DNA of 64,000 nucleotides, taken from Photobacterium lutimaris (GTDB taxonomy: Bacteria > Pseudomonadota > Gammaproteobacteria > Enterobacterales > Vibrionaceae). This document shows, one piece after another, positions 7,843 to 15,833 of the stretch. The translations under genes were made by a program, and so were the position numbers. The first letter of the stretch is position 1, and each line of letters begins with the position of its first letter. The notes beneath the pieces were generated by a model, which did no database searches, was not told the origin of the DNA, and saw nothing but the letters and a program-made list of their open reading frames with translations. Where the stretch lies: contig NZ_PYMH01000002.1 of the NCBI RefSeq assembly GCF_003025555.1, forward strand, positions 1 to 64,000. Direction: 5' to 3'.

Positions 7843-8283
7843 ATGAAGTTTATAATTATATTGCTCTTCTCGATTGTATATCCACAAGTGGCTATCGCGA
7901 ATGAGTTACATGACTCTTATATGAAGTACCGAGATGGTTATTATAAAAATGACTTATCTGATATGTTAGCAATGATATCAAAAGAGAACCTCGAAGATAT
8001 AGATATTAAAGGTGTAACGACGAGTCCAATAAAGTTTGATTTACAATTTCCATTTATCTCATCAATAACAACCTCACTAGTTAAAGAGCTATCCTATTTT
8101 GAAACAATTGATGAGACATTAGGGTGCTTGACTGTGAATGGGCTAAGTGCTGATTACGCTCCGATAACAATTTCGCTTAAGTACATTTTAGAAGGTGGGT
8201 ATTGGAAGATGGGCTATGTAAAAATTGAATATTTGTCGGGGTATTCAGATTTTGCTAAAGAAGCAGTGTGTCCACGTGCATAG
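7843..8283 (+). CDS. Secreted hypothetical protein (two-gene cassette)
   Basis: 146 residues. Signal peptide MKFIIILLFSIVYPQVAIAN with cleavage near residue 19. The mature part is acidic, with two cysteines (one in ETLGCLTVNG, one at the C terminus) that could form a disulfide in the periplasm. GTGAGG lies upstream of the ATG. Probably in one operon with the preceding gene. An attC start (TAACAAA, 8303) follows, but is cut by the IS91-like element. No family recognised. Confidence 0.65.
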   Translation: MKFIIILLFSIVYPQVAIANELHDSYMKYRDGYYKNDLSDMLAMISKENLEDIDIKGVTTSPIKFDLQFPFISSITTSLVKELSYFETIDETLGCLTVNGLSADYAPITISLKYILEGGYWKMGYVKIEYLSGYSDFAKEAVCPRA

Positions 8284-8303
8284 TATATGAATTCGGTCGA
8301 GCT

Positions 8304-9908
8304 AACAAATAAGGATACGTGTCGCGCAGCCGACACTTCTATCCGGTTGTTGGACAAGCCCGTATAACCTTATTAAGTAAATTGCTCGGAGGGAGTTTGA
8401 TGGGCCTTGCGCCCGTGACTTTGCTCAAGACGAGCGCAGCCCAGAAGTGATAACAATGCTGTTAACTTCAGTAGCTTACTGCCTAAGTTCGGTGTTACGT
8501 TGGCGTTCTCCTCGTAGGTGTTGAGTGCCATTATCCTTATTCAGTCTGCCTTGCGGCTATCTCGGTCGGGTGGCGCCGACACAGCGCATAGCATGCTGGC
8601 AACATGGGCAGTCCCGTTTTGCTTTCTGGGGCTTGGTTTGTTCAGGTAACTGCCATGTCGGCAAGCTGAGCAACATCAACTGGATGGTCAGCCTCAGCGT
8701 CTTCGTACTGCCATGTAGCAAGCCATAATCCCGTACCCTCTGTAATCCTTTTGGCAGCACATGCTGTAAGATAAGCCACAAGAACTGCACAACCGGCAAG
8801 GTACGCGTTGCCGGTCGCTGGGTCTGGCTATCGGTATAGCGGAATGTCACCTGATGGTCATTGAACTTGATAATATCTTTGTCGGGTAAAACGCCCCGGT
8901 ATAGGTAGCGTGATAGGTATTGCAGCGCCGGCAAGCCCCGGCCAACGTTGCGACAGTCGACTACCCACTCGGTGGGGAGCGGCCCCGGAGGAAGCCTAAG
9001 TGTAGGGTGATGGGCAAGGGTGTCGAGCAGTCGTGCCCGCCAGACTTTTGCCAAGGCTTTATGATGATAGAGGAAGCCCTTCTTACCCTTGTGCCACTGC
9101 CTGCGTTGTGGGTGGCATAACAGTGGCGTAATGAGTGCGGGCTGATCCGTTTATTGATCCCACAGTCCCGGCAGACTTGTTTCATCGCCTTTTGTACACC
9201 CCCGCGATCCATCGGTTCGGTGGTGCCAACACCCGGGAAGATCCACTGAGGGTGGTGGTGTGAACGCCAGTGTTGGCGCATTACTGCCAAGGTTCGTTCT
9301 GGAAGCGGCACCCGCCTGTCTTTGCCGCCTTTTCCTTCCCGGATATGAACCTGCATGGTGCGGGCATCGATATCGGCTGTCGTCAGGTTCAGTCCCTCGT
9401 CGAGCCGGAGCCCGAGGCTGTAGAGGGTAAAGAAAAAGGCTTGGTAACGTGACTGGCGAGTCATGGTGATGAGCAGTCCTACTTCATCAGGCGTCAAAAG
9501 ATCAGGCAGTCGTTTGACCTGCGGCGGTTTGACGATATTGAGCCAGATCCATTGTTTACTGAGGGTATAGCGGTAGAAGAATTGCAAGCCGTTGCGGTCG
9601 AGTTTGACGGCACTCCATGAGTGGGTGCGGATGAGTTGGCGGAAGTAGGTACGTAACTGTTCGGTTGTCAGGTGATCTGGCGGGCAGTCAAAGAAGGCAG
9701 AAATACGACGTACCGCACGGCTGTAGGCATCGATGGTCGCCGGGCGCTTGCCTTGTAGGATAAGATTATCAAGGTGTTGCTGGTATAGCGCCTCGAAATG
9801 GCGCTGTTGTTGGGTGTTCATGGTTCGCCTCCAAGTCTTACCGGGAAGGAAGGGTCTTAGAGGTCAGTGTATGGAATCAAAGGACTCTGCCGCGCAGCGG
9901 CTTGGTTC
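8304..9908 (-). mobile_element. IS91-like element with tyrosine-recombinase gene, deleted inside
   Basis: The left end AACAAATAAGGATACGTGTCG lies right after the T of an attC start, and the right end is next to AACAAGGCGCTT, the rest of an attC (9908-10001). Between them are a tyrosine recombinase and an IS91 transposase on the minus strand, as in ISSod25-like IS91 relatives, but fused by a deletion. A shorter copy (12000-12516) and a decayed one (13957-14093) share the left end. Confidence 0.8.
8557..9821 (-). pseudogene. Fusion remnant: tyrosine recombinase and IS91 transposase
   Basis: From ATG 9821 the frame encodes a tyrosine recombinase: SAM-like N domain, SLGLRLDEGLNL with the first catalytic Arg, and HSLRHCYATH with the His-x-x-Arg box. 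Homology stops there, near 9112, before the nucleophilic Tyr. In another frame the sequence continues directly as the C-terminal half of an IS91 transposase (KGFLYHHKALAKVWRARLLD ... FRYTD ... zinc-binding CPCCQHAM near the end). The recombinase has lost its tyrosine, and the transposase has lost its N-terminal zinc finger and HUH region. Both are inactive. Confidence 0.85.
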
Positions 9909-10001
9909 AACAAGGCGCTTAACAGTGACCCAAAACGCGTGGCATTTTTGCTTTGCAAAAGTGTATGCCACGGTTTCGGGCACGTTAGCTTGGCGTTAGA
10001 A
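9908..10001 (+). repeat. attC site, left edge taken by IS91-like element
   Basis: AACAAGGCGCTTAACAG ... GTTAGCTTGGCGTTAGAA, with GGCATTTTTGC / GCAAAAGTGTATGCC pairing. Its initial T lies at the other end of the element. Confidence 0.8.
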
Positions 10002-10016
10002 TTTAAGGAGAGTTCT

Positions 10017-10598
10017 GTGAAATGTTTAGTCGTATTAGCACATCCACTTGAAAATAGCCTTTGCCGTTATTTATCTGATGAAACGGTCGATCATTTAAGT
10101 TCAAAAGGGTATGAAGTAACTGTAAAAGATCTTTATCAAGATGAATTTGATCCAGTTTTAAGTGAGTCGGAAAGACAGAGTTATTATGAAAACCGATTCG
10201 ATGTAAGGCGATTGAACAGCGAAATTTCTCAACTAAGAGAAACTGAATCCCTTGTTCTAATATTTCCGACGTGGTGGTTTGGATTTCCTGCCATTTTGAA
10301 AGGTTGGTTTGACCGAGTATGGGCCCCTGGCCATGCATATAATCATGCATCAGATCTTGGTGCGATAACACCGTGTTTAGACAATTTAAAAGAAGTTAAA
10401 GTGATAACAACTTTAGGATCGCCATGGTGGGTTGATGTTTTTGTTCTATGGAAACCAGTAAATAGAATCCTCAAAATTGCTTTATTAGGAGCTTGTACAA
10501 AAGGGTGCAAGTTAAAAATGCTTTCATTTTACAAAAGTGAAGACGCATCAAAATCTAGAGTTGATGGTTTTGTAAGAAAAATCAGGGCTCAGTTTTAG
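10017..10598 (+). CDS. NAD(P)H oxidoreductase, flavodoxin fold (cassette)
   Basis: 193 residues in the NQO1/MdaB/KefF-type family: FMN- or FAD-dependent two-electron reduction of quinones or electrophiles with NAD(P)H. The N terminus VVLAHPLENSLCRYL is the flavin phosphate-binding loop, and FPTWWFGFPAILKGWFDRVW (about residues 82-101) is the diagnostic motif of the family. GTG at 10017 has AAGGAG eight bases upstream; a longer frame begins inside attC. Cytoplasmic. Might protect against quinone or aldehyde stress; the natural substrate cannot be read from the sequence. Confidence 0.85.
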   Translation: MKCLVVLAHPLENSLCRYLSDETVDHLSSKGYEVTVKDLYQDEFDPVLSESERQSYYENRFDVRRLNSEISQLRETESLVLIFPTWWFGFPAILKGWFDRVWAPGHAYNHASDLGAITPCLDNLKEVKVITTLGSPWWVDVFVLWKPVNRILKIALLGACTKGCKLKMLSFYKSEDASKSRVDGFVRKIRAQF

Positions 10599-10615
10599 CC
10601 ATTGTAAAAAAATTC

Positions 10616-10712
10616 TAATAAGAACATCACGCGTTACACTCGGCGGTTTTGGTACGGAGTTCGGTGCGCTTTTCTGGCTCAGTGGGGCGCACCTTATGGC
10701 TTGGCGTTAGCT
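10616..10712 (+). repeat. attC site (about 97 bp)
   Basis: TAATAAGAACATCACGCG ... TATGGCTTGGCGTTAGCT. The left core is TAATAAG rather than TAACAA, so the site is diverged, but the right core is intact and the pairing arms (GGTGCGC / GGGGCGCACC) are visible. Confidence 0.7.
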
Positions 10713-10729
10713 TAAAGGAGTGCGCAAAT

Positions 10730-11086
10730 ATGGATATCATTGCAATCATCGTTTTCGTTTTGTGCGCAACATTTATTTTTCCTGTCTTGTTTGGTTTGTT
10801 CGAATTGAAAACCGCCAAGCTCAAAGCAATTATTGAGGTTGAGGACAGTAAAATAACGGTCCGTAAGTCTGCAGTGGAACGGCTCCTTAGTTTAAAAGGC
10901 AATACGGTATGTACTGCCAGTATTGTCCGTATTCAGTTTGCGACAAACCCGATTAGAGGAACATGTGTAACTCTTTTTAATAAATCTGATGGCGCTTTGG
11001 ATTTTTGGGTTCCAGGGCACTTAGAAAATGCTGTAAAAAGTAAGCTCAAAATCGCTTGCTCACATGCGAAATTCGTAGAAGTTTAA
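10730..11086 (+). CDS. Membrane-anchored hypothetical protein (cassette)
   Basis: 118 residues. One N-terminal membrane helix (IIAIIVFVLCATFIFPVLFG, about residues 3-22), then a cytoplasmic or periplasmic basic domain of about 90 residues with three cysteines. The ATG at 10730 follows AAAGGAGTGCGCAAAT. Not recognised. attC begins two bases after the stop. Confidence 0.65.
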   Translation: MDIIAIIVFVLCATFIFPVLFGLFELKTAKLKAIIEVEDSKITVRKSAVERLLSLKGNTVCTASIVRIQFATNPIRGTCVTLFNKSDGALDFWVPGHLENAVKSKLKIACSHAKFVEV

Positions 11087-11088
11087 GC

Positions 11089-11181
11089 TAACAAGTTGTT
11101 CAACAGGGACAAAAAACGTATGCCATTTTTCGCTTTGCTACAAAGTATGGCACACTAGTCTTTTTTCCCGTTAACAACGGC
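11089..11181 (+). repeat. attC site interrupted by IS1111-type remnant
   Basis: TAACAAGTTGTTCAACAGGG ... CCCGTTAACAACGGC, followed at 11182 by TACATGGACTCC, the same IS end found at 4039. Confidence 0.8.
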
Positions 11182-11640
11182 TACATGGACTCCCTCGGTT
11201 GTCAACAACAGCGTCAGGTAATGGAAGGTTGGGACTGCCGCTCTACATTCGGTCTGTTTACTGGCTTTGTTGCCATGACCCTGATGACACTACGCGGTTG
11301 CGGTTCCTCATTCGTTAGAAGGCATCTAAAGTGCCCGCCGCATTATCAGGTTTTGCCGCAAAAGGTCTGAACCCTACATCATCATTGGCTATTGCAATGA
11401 CCCGGTGAAGCTATTTATTCCTTTAGAAATTGGTTTGGTTTTTACATTGGTTGGTATTCGGTGTCGTTACTCAATAACGACCAGATAATTCTCGCGTTCT
11501 TGGCTGCAAGGGCAACAATGGCTCGCTTGAAGCCTCGTCGTTCGACCAGACTTTTGCACCATAGGCTAAGCCGATCGGTTTTATTGCCAATGGCCGAGAT
11601 AACAGCCCTGGCACCGTGAACCAATAATGTCCTGAGGTAT
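11182..11640 (-). mobile_element. Truncated IS110/IS1111-type element, left end only
   Basis: Begins TACATGGACTCCCTCGG and encodes the last 60 residues of an IS110 transposase on the minus strand (11442-11624; LVERRGFKRAIVALAAKNAR matches the complete copy closely). It breaks off near 11630, just before the ribosome site of the next gene, so the rest of the IS and the right core of the attC were lost in one deletion. Confidence 0.8.
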
Positions 11641-11644
11641 ACAT

Positions 11645-12001
11645 ATGAGTAATCTTGATAATTTCGGTAAATTACTGACGTTGAGTTTACGAGATAGTGC
11701 TCTTAATCGTTGTTTAGATATTGAATCTGGGAAAATGCGCTCTCCTGAGTGTAAAGAGTTAACAAGCGAGTTGTCAGAGTTCTCTGAAAGCCAAATAAAA
11801 GTTGTGAAGCGGCTATTAACTCAATGTGTAGATACAGGCATTCATGACTTTTTATTTGCGTTAGAAGAAGCGCAAGATGAATTAACCGTGTTAGTTAATG
11901 GTGATGATATTGTGAATGAATCAGATGGCATACAAGGAGAAATTTTCACCGAGGATGGTTGGTTTGAAAAATTCAGTGAGCACAAGGAAAACGGCATATA
12001 A
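11645..12001 (+). CDS. Hypothetical acidic helical protein
   Basis: 118 residues, strongly acidic, mostly helical by pattern, no membrane segment. The sequence LLTQCVDTGIHDFLFALEEA and the acidic C terminus (DGWFEKFSEH) recall small immunity-like proteins, but I do not recognise a named family. The ATG has TGAGG nine bases upstream, at the scar of the truncated IS. The stop codon TAA is itself the start of an attC-like TAACAAA, into which the second IS91-like copy is inserted. Confidence 0.6.
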   Translation: MSNLDNFGKLLTLSLRDSALNRCLDIESGKMRSPECKELTSELSEFSESQIKVVKRLLTQCVDTGIHDFLFALEEAQDELTVLVNGDDIVNESDGIQGEIFTEDGWFEKFSEHKENGI

Positions 12002-12516
12002 CAAATAAGGATACGTGTCGCGCAGTCTACACTTCTATCCGGTTGTTGGACAAGCCCGTATAACCTTATTAAGTAAATTGCTCGGAGGGAGTTTGATGGG
12101 CGTTGCGCCCGTGACTTTGCTCAAGACGAGCGCAGCCTAGAAGTGATAACAATGCTATTCACTTCAGTGGCTTACTGCCTGAGTTCGGTATTACGTTGGC
12201 GTTCTCCTCGTAGGTGTTGAGTGCCATTATCCTTATTCAGTCTGCCTTGCGGCTATCTCGGTCGGGTGGCGCCGACACAGCGCATAGCATGCTGGCAACA
12301 TGGGCAGTCCCGTTTTGCTTTCTGGGGCTTGGTTTGTTCAGGTAACTGCCATGTCGGCAAGCTGAGCAACATCAGCTGGATGGTCAGCCGCAGTGCTTTC
12401 GCACTGCCATGTAGCAAGCCATAATCCCGCACCCGCTGTAATCCTTTTGGCTGCACATGCTGCAAGATAAGCCACAAGAACTGCACAACCGGCAAGGTAC
12501 GCGTTGCCGGTCGCTG
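12000..12516 (-). mobile_element. Second IS91-like copy, truncated
   Basis: Nearly identical to 8304-8820 over the whole length, including the C-terminal 85 residues of the transposase on the minus strand (12253-12516), then breaks off at TCGCTG into unrelated DNA. It too sits directly after the T of an attC-like TAACAAA. Confidence 0.85.
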
Positions 12517-12662
12517 TGTAAACATTGTCAGTGACTTTCAAGGTCAAGGTTTAGGGCTCAAATTTCTACAAGCATATCGGTTTCAAAGAAGTTACAGAAA
12601 GTCTGTATCCCGAGTTTCTACAGCAACGTTGTGAAAAGTATCGTGAATGGGTTATTCGATAA
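12517..12662 (+). pseudogene. GNAT acetyltransferase scar with internal deletion
   Basis: Starting at the IS91 break, one frame reads SDFQGQGLGLKF, a GNAT acetyl-CoA motif. After a short jump, another frame reads FYKHIGFKEVTESLYPEFLQ and ends at TAA 12662, the usual GNAT C-terminal motif. About 30 residues between the two motifs are missing. This is the remnant of another acetyltransferase cassette. Confidence 0.65.
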
Positions 12663-12832
12663 CTACAATGCGTCGTGAAAAATTTGCATACAAGTGTTTA
12701 AGACAGATTTGAATACGACACATCTATGGTATTAATTGGCTTTTGTATTTACAGCGGCCTATTTGTGTTTTGTATCGGGAAATTTATGGCTGCATTAAAT
12801 AGCTATGGCACTCTAAGGGGAGTAGTAAAGCA

Positions 12833-13324
12833 ATGAGTATTTTGATTAGAGGGCTCTTTTCTAATGATTTATTAGTGGAGTTGAGTGAAAAGAAAATAGT
12901 CATTCGAACGATAGGAAATGGACCTAAACTCGAGTATGAGCCATATTTAGCCTTTGAAACCGTGGGCAAAAAAAGCTTGATTAAAAGTGTTGGGTCGGAG
13001 GCTAAGTTACAGTCAGGAAAAAGTATTCAGGTGATTAACCCATTTTCGCACCCACGTTCTTTTGTTGCTGATTTTTATGTCGCTGAAAAATTGATACAGC
13101 ATGGCCTACGTGAAATGCATAAAGAAAAATTTTTCAAACCGGCACCTCGAATCATTATGCACCAATTGGAGAAAACGGAAGGTGGCTTAACAAATATAGA
13201 GGAAAGAGTTTTAAGAGAGCTTGCTGCTGGTAGCGGTGCTCGAGAAGTTGTCATTTACGTTGGGGAAAAGTTAGACTCAGATAGAATTAGTTTTGATGAC
13301 GTGAAGAGAAAAATGGCCATTTAA
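12833..13324 (+). CDS. Orphan MreB-like N-terminal domain protein
   Basis: 163 residues that align by eye with the first half of the cell-shape actin MreB: RGLFSNDLLVELS at the N terminus (MreB: RGMFSNDLSIDLG), FVADFYVAEKLIQHGLREMH around residues 86-105 (MreB: [20 protein letters not shown]), KPAPRIIM, and ERVLRELAAGSGAREVVIY around 131-149. The phosphate-binding DLGTANT loop is replaced by ELSEKKI, and the second half of the actin fold, with the other nucleotide contacts, is absent. The gene has its own ATG with GGGGAGTAG upstream, and ends cleanly. It should not polymerise as an ATPase, but might still bind MreB or MreB partners. No attC is visible beside it. Confidence 0.75.
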   Translation: MSILIRGLFSNDLLVELSEKKIVIRTIGNGPKLEYEPYLAFETVGKKSLIKSVGSEAKLQSGKSIQVINPFSHPRSFVADFYVAEKLIQHGLREMHKEKFFKPAPRIIMHQLEKTEGGLTNIEERVLRELAAGSGAREVVIYVGEKLDSDRISFDDVKRKMAI

Positions 13325-13426
13325 CAATGGATACATGGACATAATCAATTTGTTCTTACTAATTATGGGGCGTATGGCTAGCGTTGTTTTTTCTGTGGTA
13401 AATATGCGATTTGAGGAATTGATGTT

Positions 13427-13780
13427 ATGGATTATGAAAAAAAGGTCGAATTTGCTCATAAGGAGCTGAATGATAAGGGGGTAGGGAAATCAAACTATAA
13501 CCCACCAATAGCGAGACTACTGCGTAAGCTAGGATTGTGTTTCCCACCGCCTTATTACCGGAGTTTTTTTACTAACTTTGCACTTAATATGATTTTCTTT
13601 GCGCCTGTCTGGGGAGTCATTCAATGGTATCTCACTTGGAGTGAGTTGGATAAACCAATCCTAGAAGCCGTTTTTGCTTCATTGCTTACTGGGGCTTTGT
13701 TTGGGTTGGCAATGGCGTTCTTCTACGCCATTCGACGAAAGCAATTGAAGTTGACGGCTTGGAGATCTTTGGGTGAATAA
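13427..13780 (+). CDS. DUF6404-like small membrane protein
   Basis: 117 residues. The N-terminal half is soluble (KKVEFAHKELNDKGVGKSNY, then NPPIARLLRKLGLCFPPPYY), the C-terminal half has two membrane helices (about residues 50-68 and 77-101) ending in a basic tail. The pattern of the PP motif followed by two helices matches my memory of the DUF6404 family, common in Vibrio cassettes; function unknown. GAGGA lies upstream of the ATG. The stop is followed at once by remains of another gene. Confidence 0.6.
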   Translation: MDYEKKVEFAHKELNDKGVGKSNYNPPIARLLRKLGLCFPPPYYRSFFTNFALNMIFFAPVWGVIQWYLTWSELDKPILEAVFASLLTGALFGLAMAFFYAIRRKQLKLTAWRSLGE

Positions 13781-13929
13781 CTCCAAAACCGACAAAGCGT
13801 TCGAGACGTATTGCTGAGAGCACAGGTTTTACCGTTCAATGTGTAGAACAGTATTATGAAATTAAACAGGAAAACTTCGATGGTGTTGAAGTGTCGTATC
13901 CACTGTTTCTTTTCGTTGTGAGAAAATAA
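13780..13929 (+). pseudogene. C-terminal remnant of an unknown gene
   Basis: A frame without a start reads RRIAESTGFTVQCVEQYYEI and ends LFLFVVRK at a TAA (13927-13929). The pattern suits the last strands of a class I methyltransferase, but this is a guess. It is cut off by the preceding gene. Confidence 0.4.
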
Positions 13930-13956
13930 AATTAATCAACCATATAATCAATATGG

Positions 13957-14093
13957 ATACGTGTTGCGCAGCGACTTTCTTCAAGACGAACGTAGCCTAA
14001 AAGTGATAATTGATATTTTCACTTCAATGGGTTAGCGCCTGAATGTGGGATTGAGTAGAGTCTCTCCTAGTCGTCGGTAAATGCCTTACTGGC
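13957..14093 (-). mobile_element. Decayed third copy of the IS91-like left end
   Basis: GGATACGTGTTGCGCAGCGA ... CTTCAAGACGAACGTAGCC ... AAAGTGATAATTGAT ... TCTCTCCTAGTCGTCGGTAAATGCC follows the same order as 8311-8534, with many substitutions and a central deletion. It contains no coding part. Confidence 0.65.
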
Positions 14094-14117
14094 ATGGTAA
14101 GTCCTAAAGATAATTGT

Positions 14118-14600
14118 ATGTTTCAATTTGACCTTGAGAGGAAGCGAGTGAAAGAATACCTTGATGCGACTGTAAATGAAGCTGTTGCAACATTTCTTTT
14201 GCCTCTATCGGGCGTTTGTATCGGAGGGTGGTTTTGGTCAAACGGCCAGATACTTTATACATTATGCGTCGCATTAATGAGTGTTGCATTCTTCTGGAAG
14301 TCTCGACGTAATTTACAGCTATTAGATACAGGATATCCAGCTAGCGAAAAAAACTTTACTAACTGTCAACGTGTCGCTGTATTGCATTGCTGGAAAACCG
14401 TGAGTTCGCTGAACATGGTTAGACTTGAATTTGAAACCAGTGCTTCATCAGGTAGCTGGGGAGAGCTTATAACGATTATCTTTACACCTGAAGGAATCAA
14501 GATAAATAGCCGGCCATCCCCATATAAGCGGTATTCAATAGCTAGTTTTGGGCGCAATCGGAAAAATGTCCAAATGGTCTTAGACATACTGGACTATTGA
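14118..14600 (+). CDS. Hypothetical two-helix membrane protein
   Basis: 160 residues from ATG 14118 (an ATG at 14094 would start inside the IS91 remnant). Two adjacent hydrophobic helices (about residues 24-43 and 46-62) are followed by a soluble domain of about 95 residues rich in strands (NMVRLEFETSASSGSWGELI, then IIFTPEGIKI), which could be a PH-like fold. No ribosome site is obvious, so the start is uncertain. Not recognised. Confidence 0.55.
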   Translation: MFQFDLERKRVKEYLDATVNEAVATFLLPLSGVCIGGWFWSNGQILYTLCVALMSVAFFWKSRRNLQLLDTGYPASEKNFTNCQRVAVLHCWKTVSSLNMVRLEFETSASSGSWGELITIIFTPEGIKINSRPSPYKRYSIASFGRNRKNVQMVLDILDY

Positions 14601-14636
14601 AGTCGTGCACCATAAAAATCTGTTATGTTTTTTAAG

Positions 14637-14725
14637 AAAACAACAAGTGGCTTATTACAGGGTTTGCTACTTCTGGTAAAGCTTGGTGAGTTCGGTATGT
14701 TGGAATTTATTATTGAGCGTTAGGC
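14637..14725 (+). repeat. Possible degenerate attC
   Basis: Ends in ATTGAGCGTTAGGC, a plausible right core (GTTAGGC 14719-14725), with AACAACAAGTGGC as a possible left core. Internal pairing is weak. It is in the right place before the next GNAT gene. Confidence 0.35.
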
Positions 14726-14738
14726 TACCGGAGAAAAA

Positions 14739-15182
14739 ATGGACATTTTCCTTAGAAAAGCGACTGAAGCGGACATTCCCTTCTTGCTGTCTTTGCGAAA
14801 TAAAACGATGAGAAAGTACTTAGAAGAAGCCGGTATGCCAACATCTATAGACGAGTATGAAAAGCGAATTCGCTACGAATTTAGGCATGCACAAGTTGTT
14901 GAGCTAGATGGTCAAGCCATTGGTTTGTTTAAAGCGACCTACAATGAACAACTCAATTATTGGTATTTAGTGCAAATTCAAATTGAACCTGAATATCAAG
15001 GGAGACAAATTGGCAGCAAGCTCATTCGCAACCTCATCGAGCAAGTTCGGATCACGAAGGCGACAGTTGGATTGAGTGTGATTGAAACAAATCCAGCTAA
15101 GCAGTTGTATTTGAGATTTGGTTTTAATGTTATGAGTAAATCAGGTGCAGAGTACTTGATGGAGCTACAACCAAAATACTAA
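14739..15182 (+). CDS. GNAT family N-acetyltransferase
   Basis: 147 residues. Starts with FLRKATEADIPFLLSLRNKT, a typical GNAT opening; the acetyl-CoA motif is IEPEYQGRQIGSKLI (about residues 86-100), and the C terminus has ETNPAKQLYLRFGF. The ATG has CCGGAG nine bases upstream. It is followed by an IS1111-type scar where the attC would be. Substrate unknown. Confidence 0.85.
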   Translation: MDIFLRKATEADIPFLLSLRNKTMRKYLEEAGMPTSIDEYEKRIRYEFRHAQVVELDGQAIGLFKATYNEQLNYWYLVQIQIEPEYQGRQIGSKLIRNLIEQVRITKATVGLSVIETNPAKQLYLRFGFNVMSKSGAEYLMELQPKY

Positions 15183-15203
15183 GAATGCGTGTCGTGAAGG
15201 TGA

Positions 15204-15262
15204 TATGGTGGTCTCCAGTGTTTGGTAATCAGACTTACTAAGGGGATACCATGCCATTCATT
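15204..15262 (-). mobile_element. Scar of an IS1111-type right end
   Basis: ATGGTGGTCTCCAGTGTTTGG, TAATCAGACTTACTAA and GGGGATACCATGCCATTCATTA match 48-125 base for base over most of their length, but the stretch between is deleted and the transposase is gone. Confidence 0.7.
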
Positions 15263-15305
15263 ATACAGATTGATCTGTAATGTCTATGAACAGAAGGAAC
15301 GTTGA

Positions 15306-15650
15306 ATGAGTGTTGTTTTCTTCGTAATCGTTAGTAATGCACTTCTACTTGGAATTTTGTATCTATTCGAACAAATTACGGGTGTTCTTAGCGCAAATTA
15401 TTTAAGTGATTATTTCTTCTATTCTTTGATGATTCAATGGTTATTAGGAACATTCTTCATGGTCTCTGTACCAAGCTATAATAGTCACTTAAAACACAGC
15501 CCAAACCAAGCCACACGCATGTCAGCTTCTTTGTTGAATAACAGTAATAAAGATTCTCAAAATTATCAAAATAAAGCTAATGATATGAGATTTAGCCATA
15601 AGTGCTTCATATCCGGTGCATTTAGTTTGCTAATGTGTATAGTGCTGTAA
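15306..15650 (+). CDS. Small membrane protein
   Basis: 114 residues with three hydrophobic segments (about 3-20, 32-54 and 97-113), and a polar, asparagine-rich linker between the second and third (LLNNSNKDSQNYQNKANDM). AAGGAACGTTGA precedes the ATG. The layout recalls the cassette membrane protein at 2645 (three helices, linker between 2 and 3), though sequence similarity is weak. Unknown function. IS1111-type scars flank it on both sides. Confidence 0.6.
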   Translation: MSVVFFVIVSNALLLGILYLFEQITGVLSANYLSDYFFYSLMIQWLLGTFFMVSVPSYNSHLKHSPNQATRMSASLLNNSNKDSQNYQNKANDMRFSHKCFISGAFSLLMCIVL

Positions 15651-15674
15651 AGTTTGTATAACATATATGAGCCT

Positions 15675-15777
15675 TTCGAGGTTAATGGCATAAACGAATG
15701 TGGTACGGTAGCCTTCAAAAATGTGGTAACCAGAGTCATTAAGAATACTGGTAGGGAAAAGTCCATCTCATTCGTTA
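15675..15777 (-). mobile_element. Second, older IS1111-type right-end scar
   Basis: TTAATGGCATAAACGAATG, GTACGGTAGCCTTC, GGTAACCAGAGTCATTA and AAAGTCCATCTCATTCGTTATG line up in order with 26-126. It is more diverged than the scar at 15204. Confidence 0.65.
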
Positions 15778-15833
15778 TGATTTATTTTTGAAATTTTAAG
15801 TGTATTAAGGATCACTTTCGAGGAGAAATTTAA

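Noticed and set aside
8525..8728. 67-residue frame on the + strand, repeated at 12221-12424
   Set aside because: It is antisense to the IS91 transposase; conservation between copies only reflects the IS duplication.
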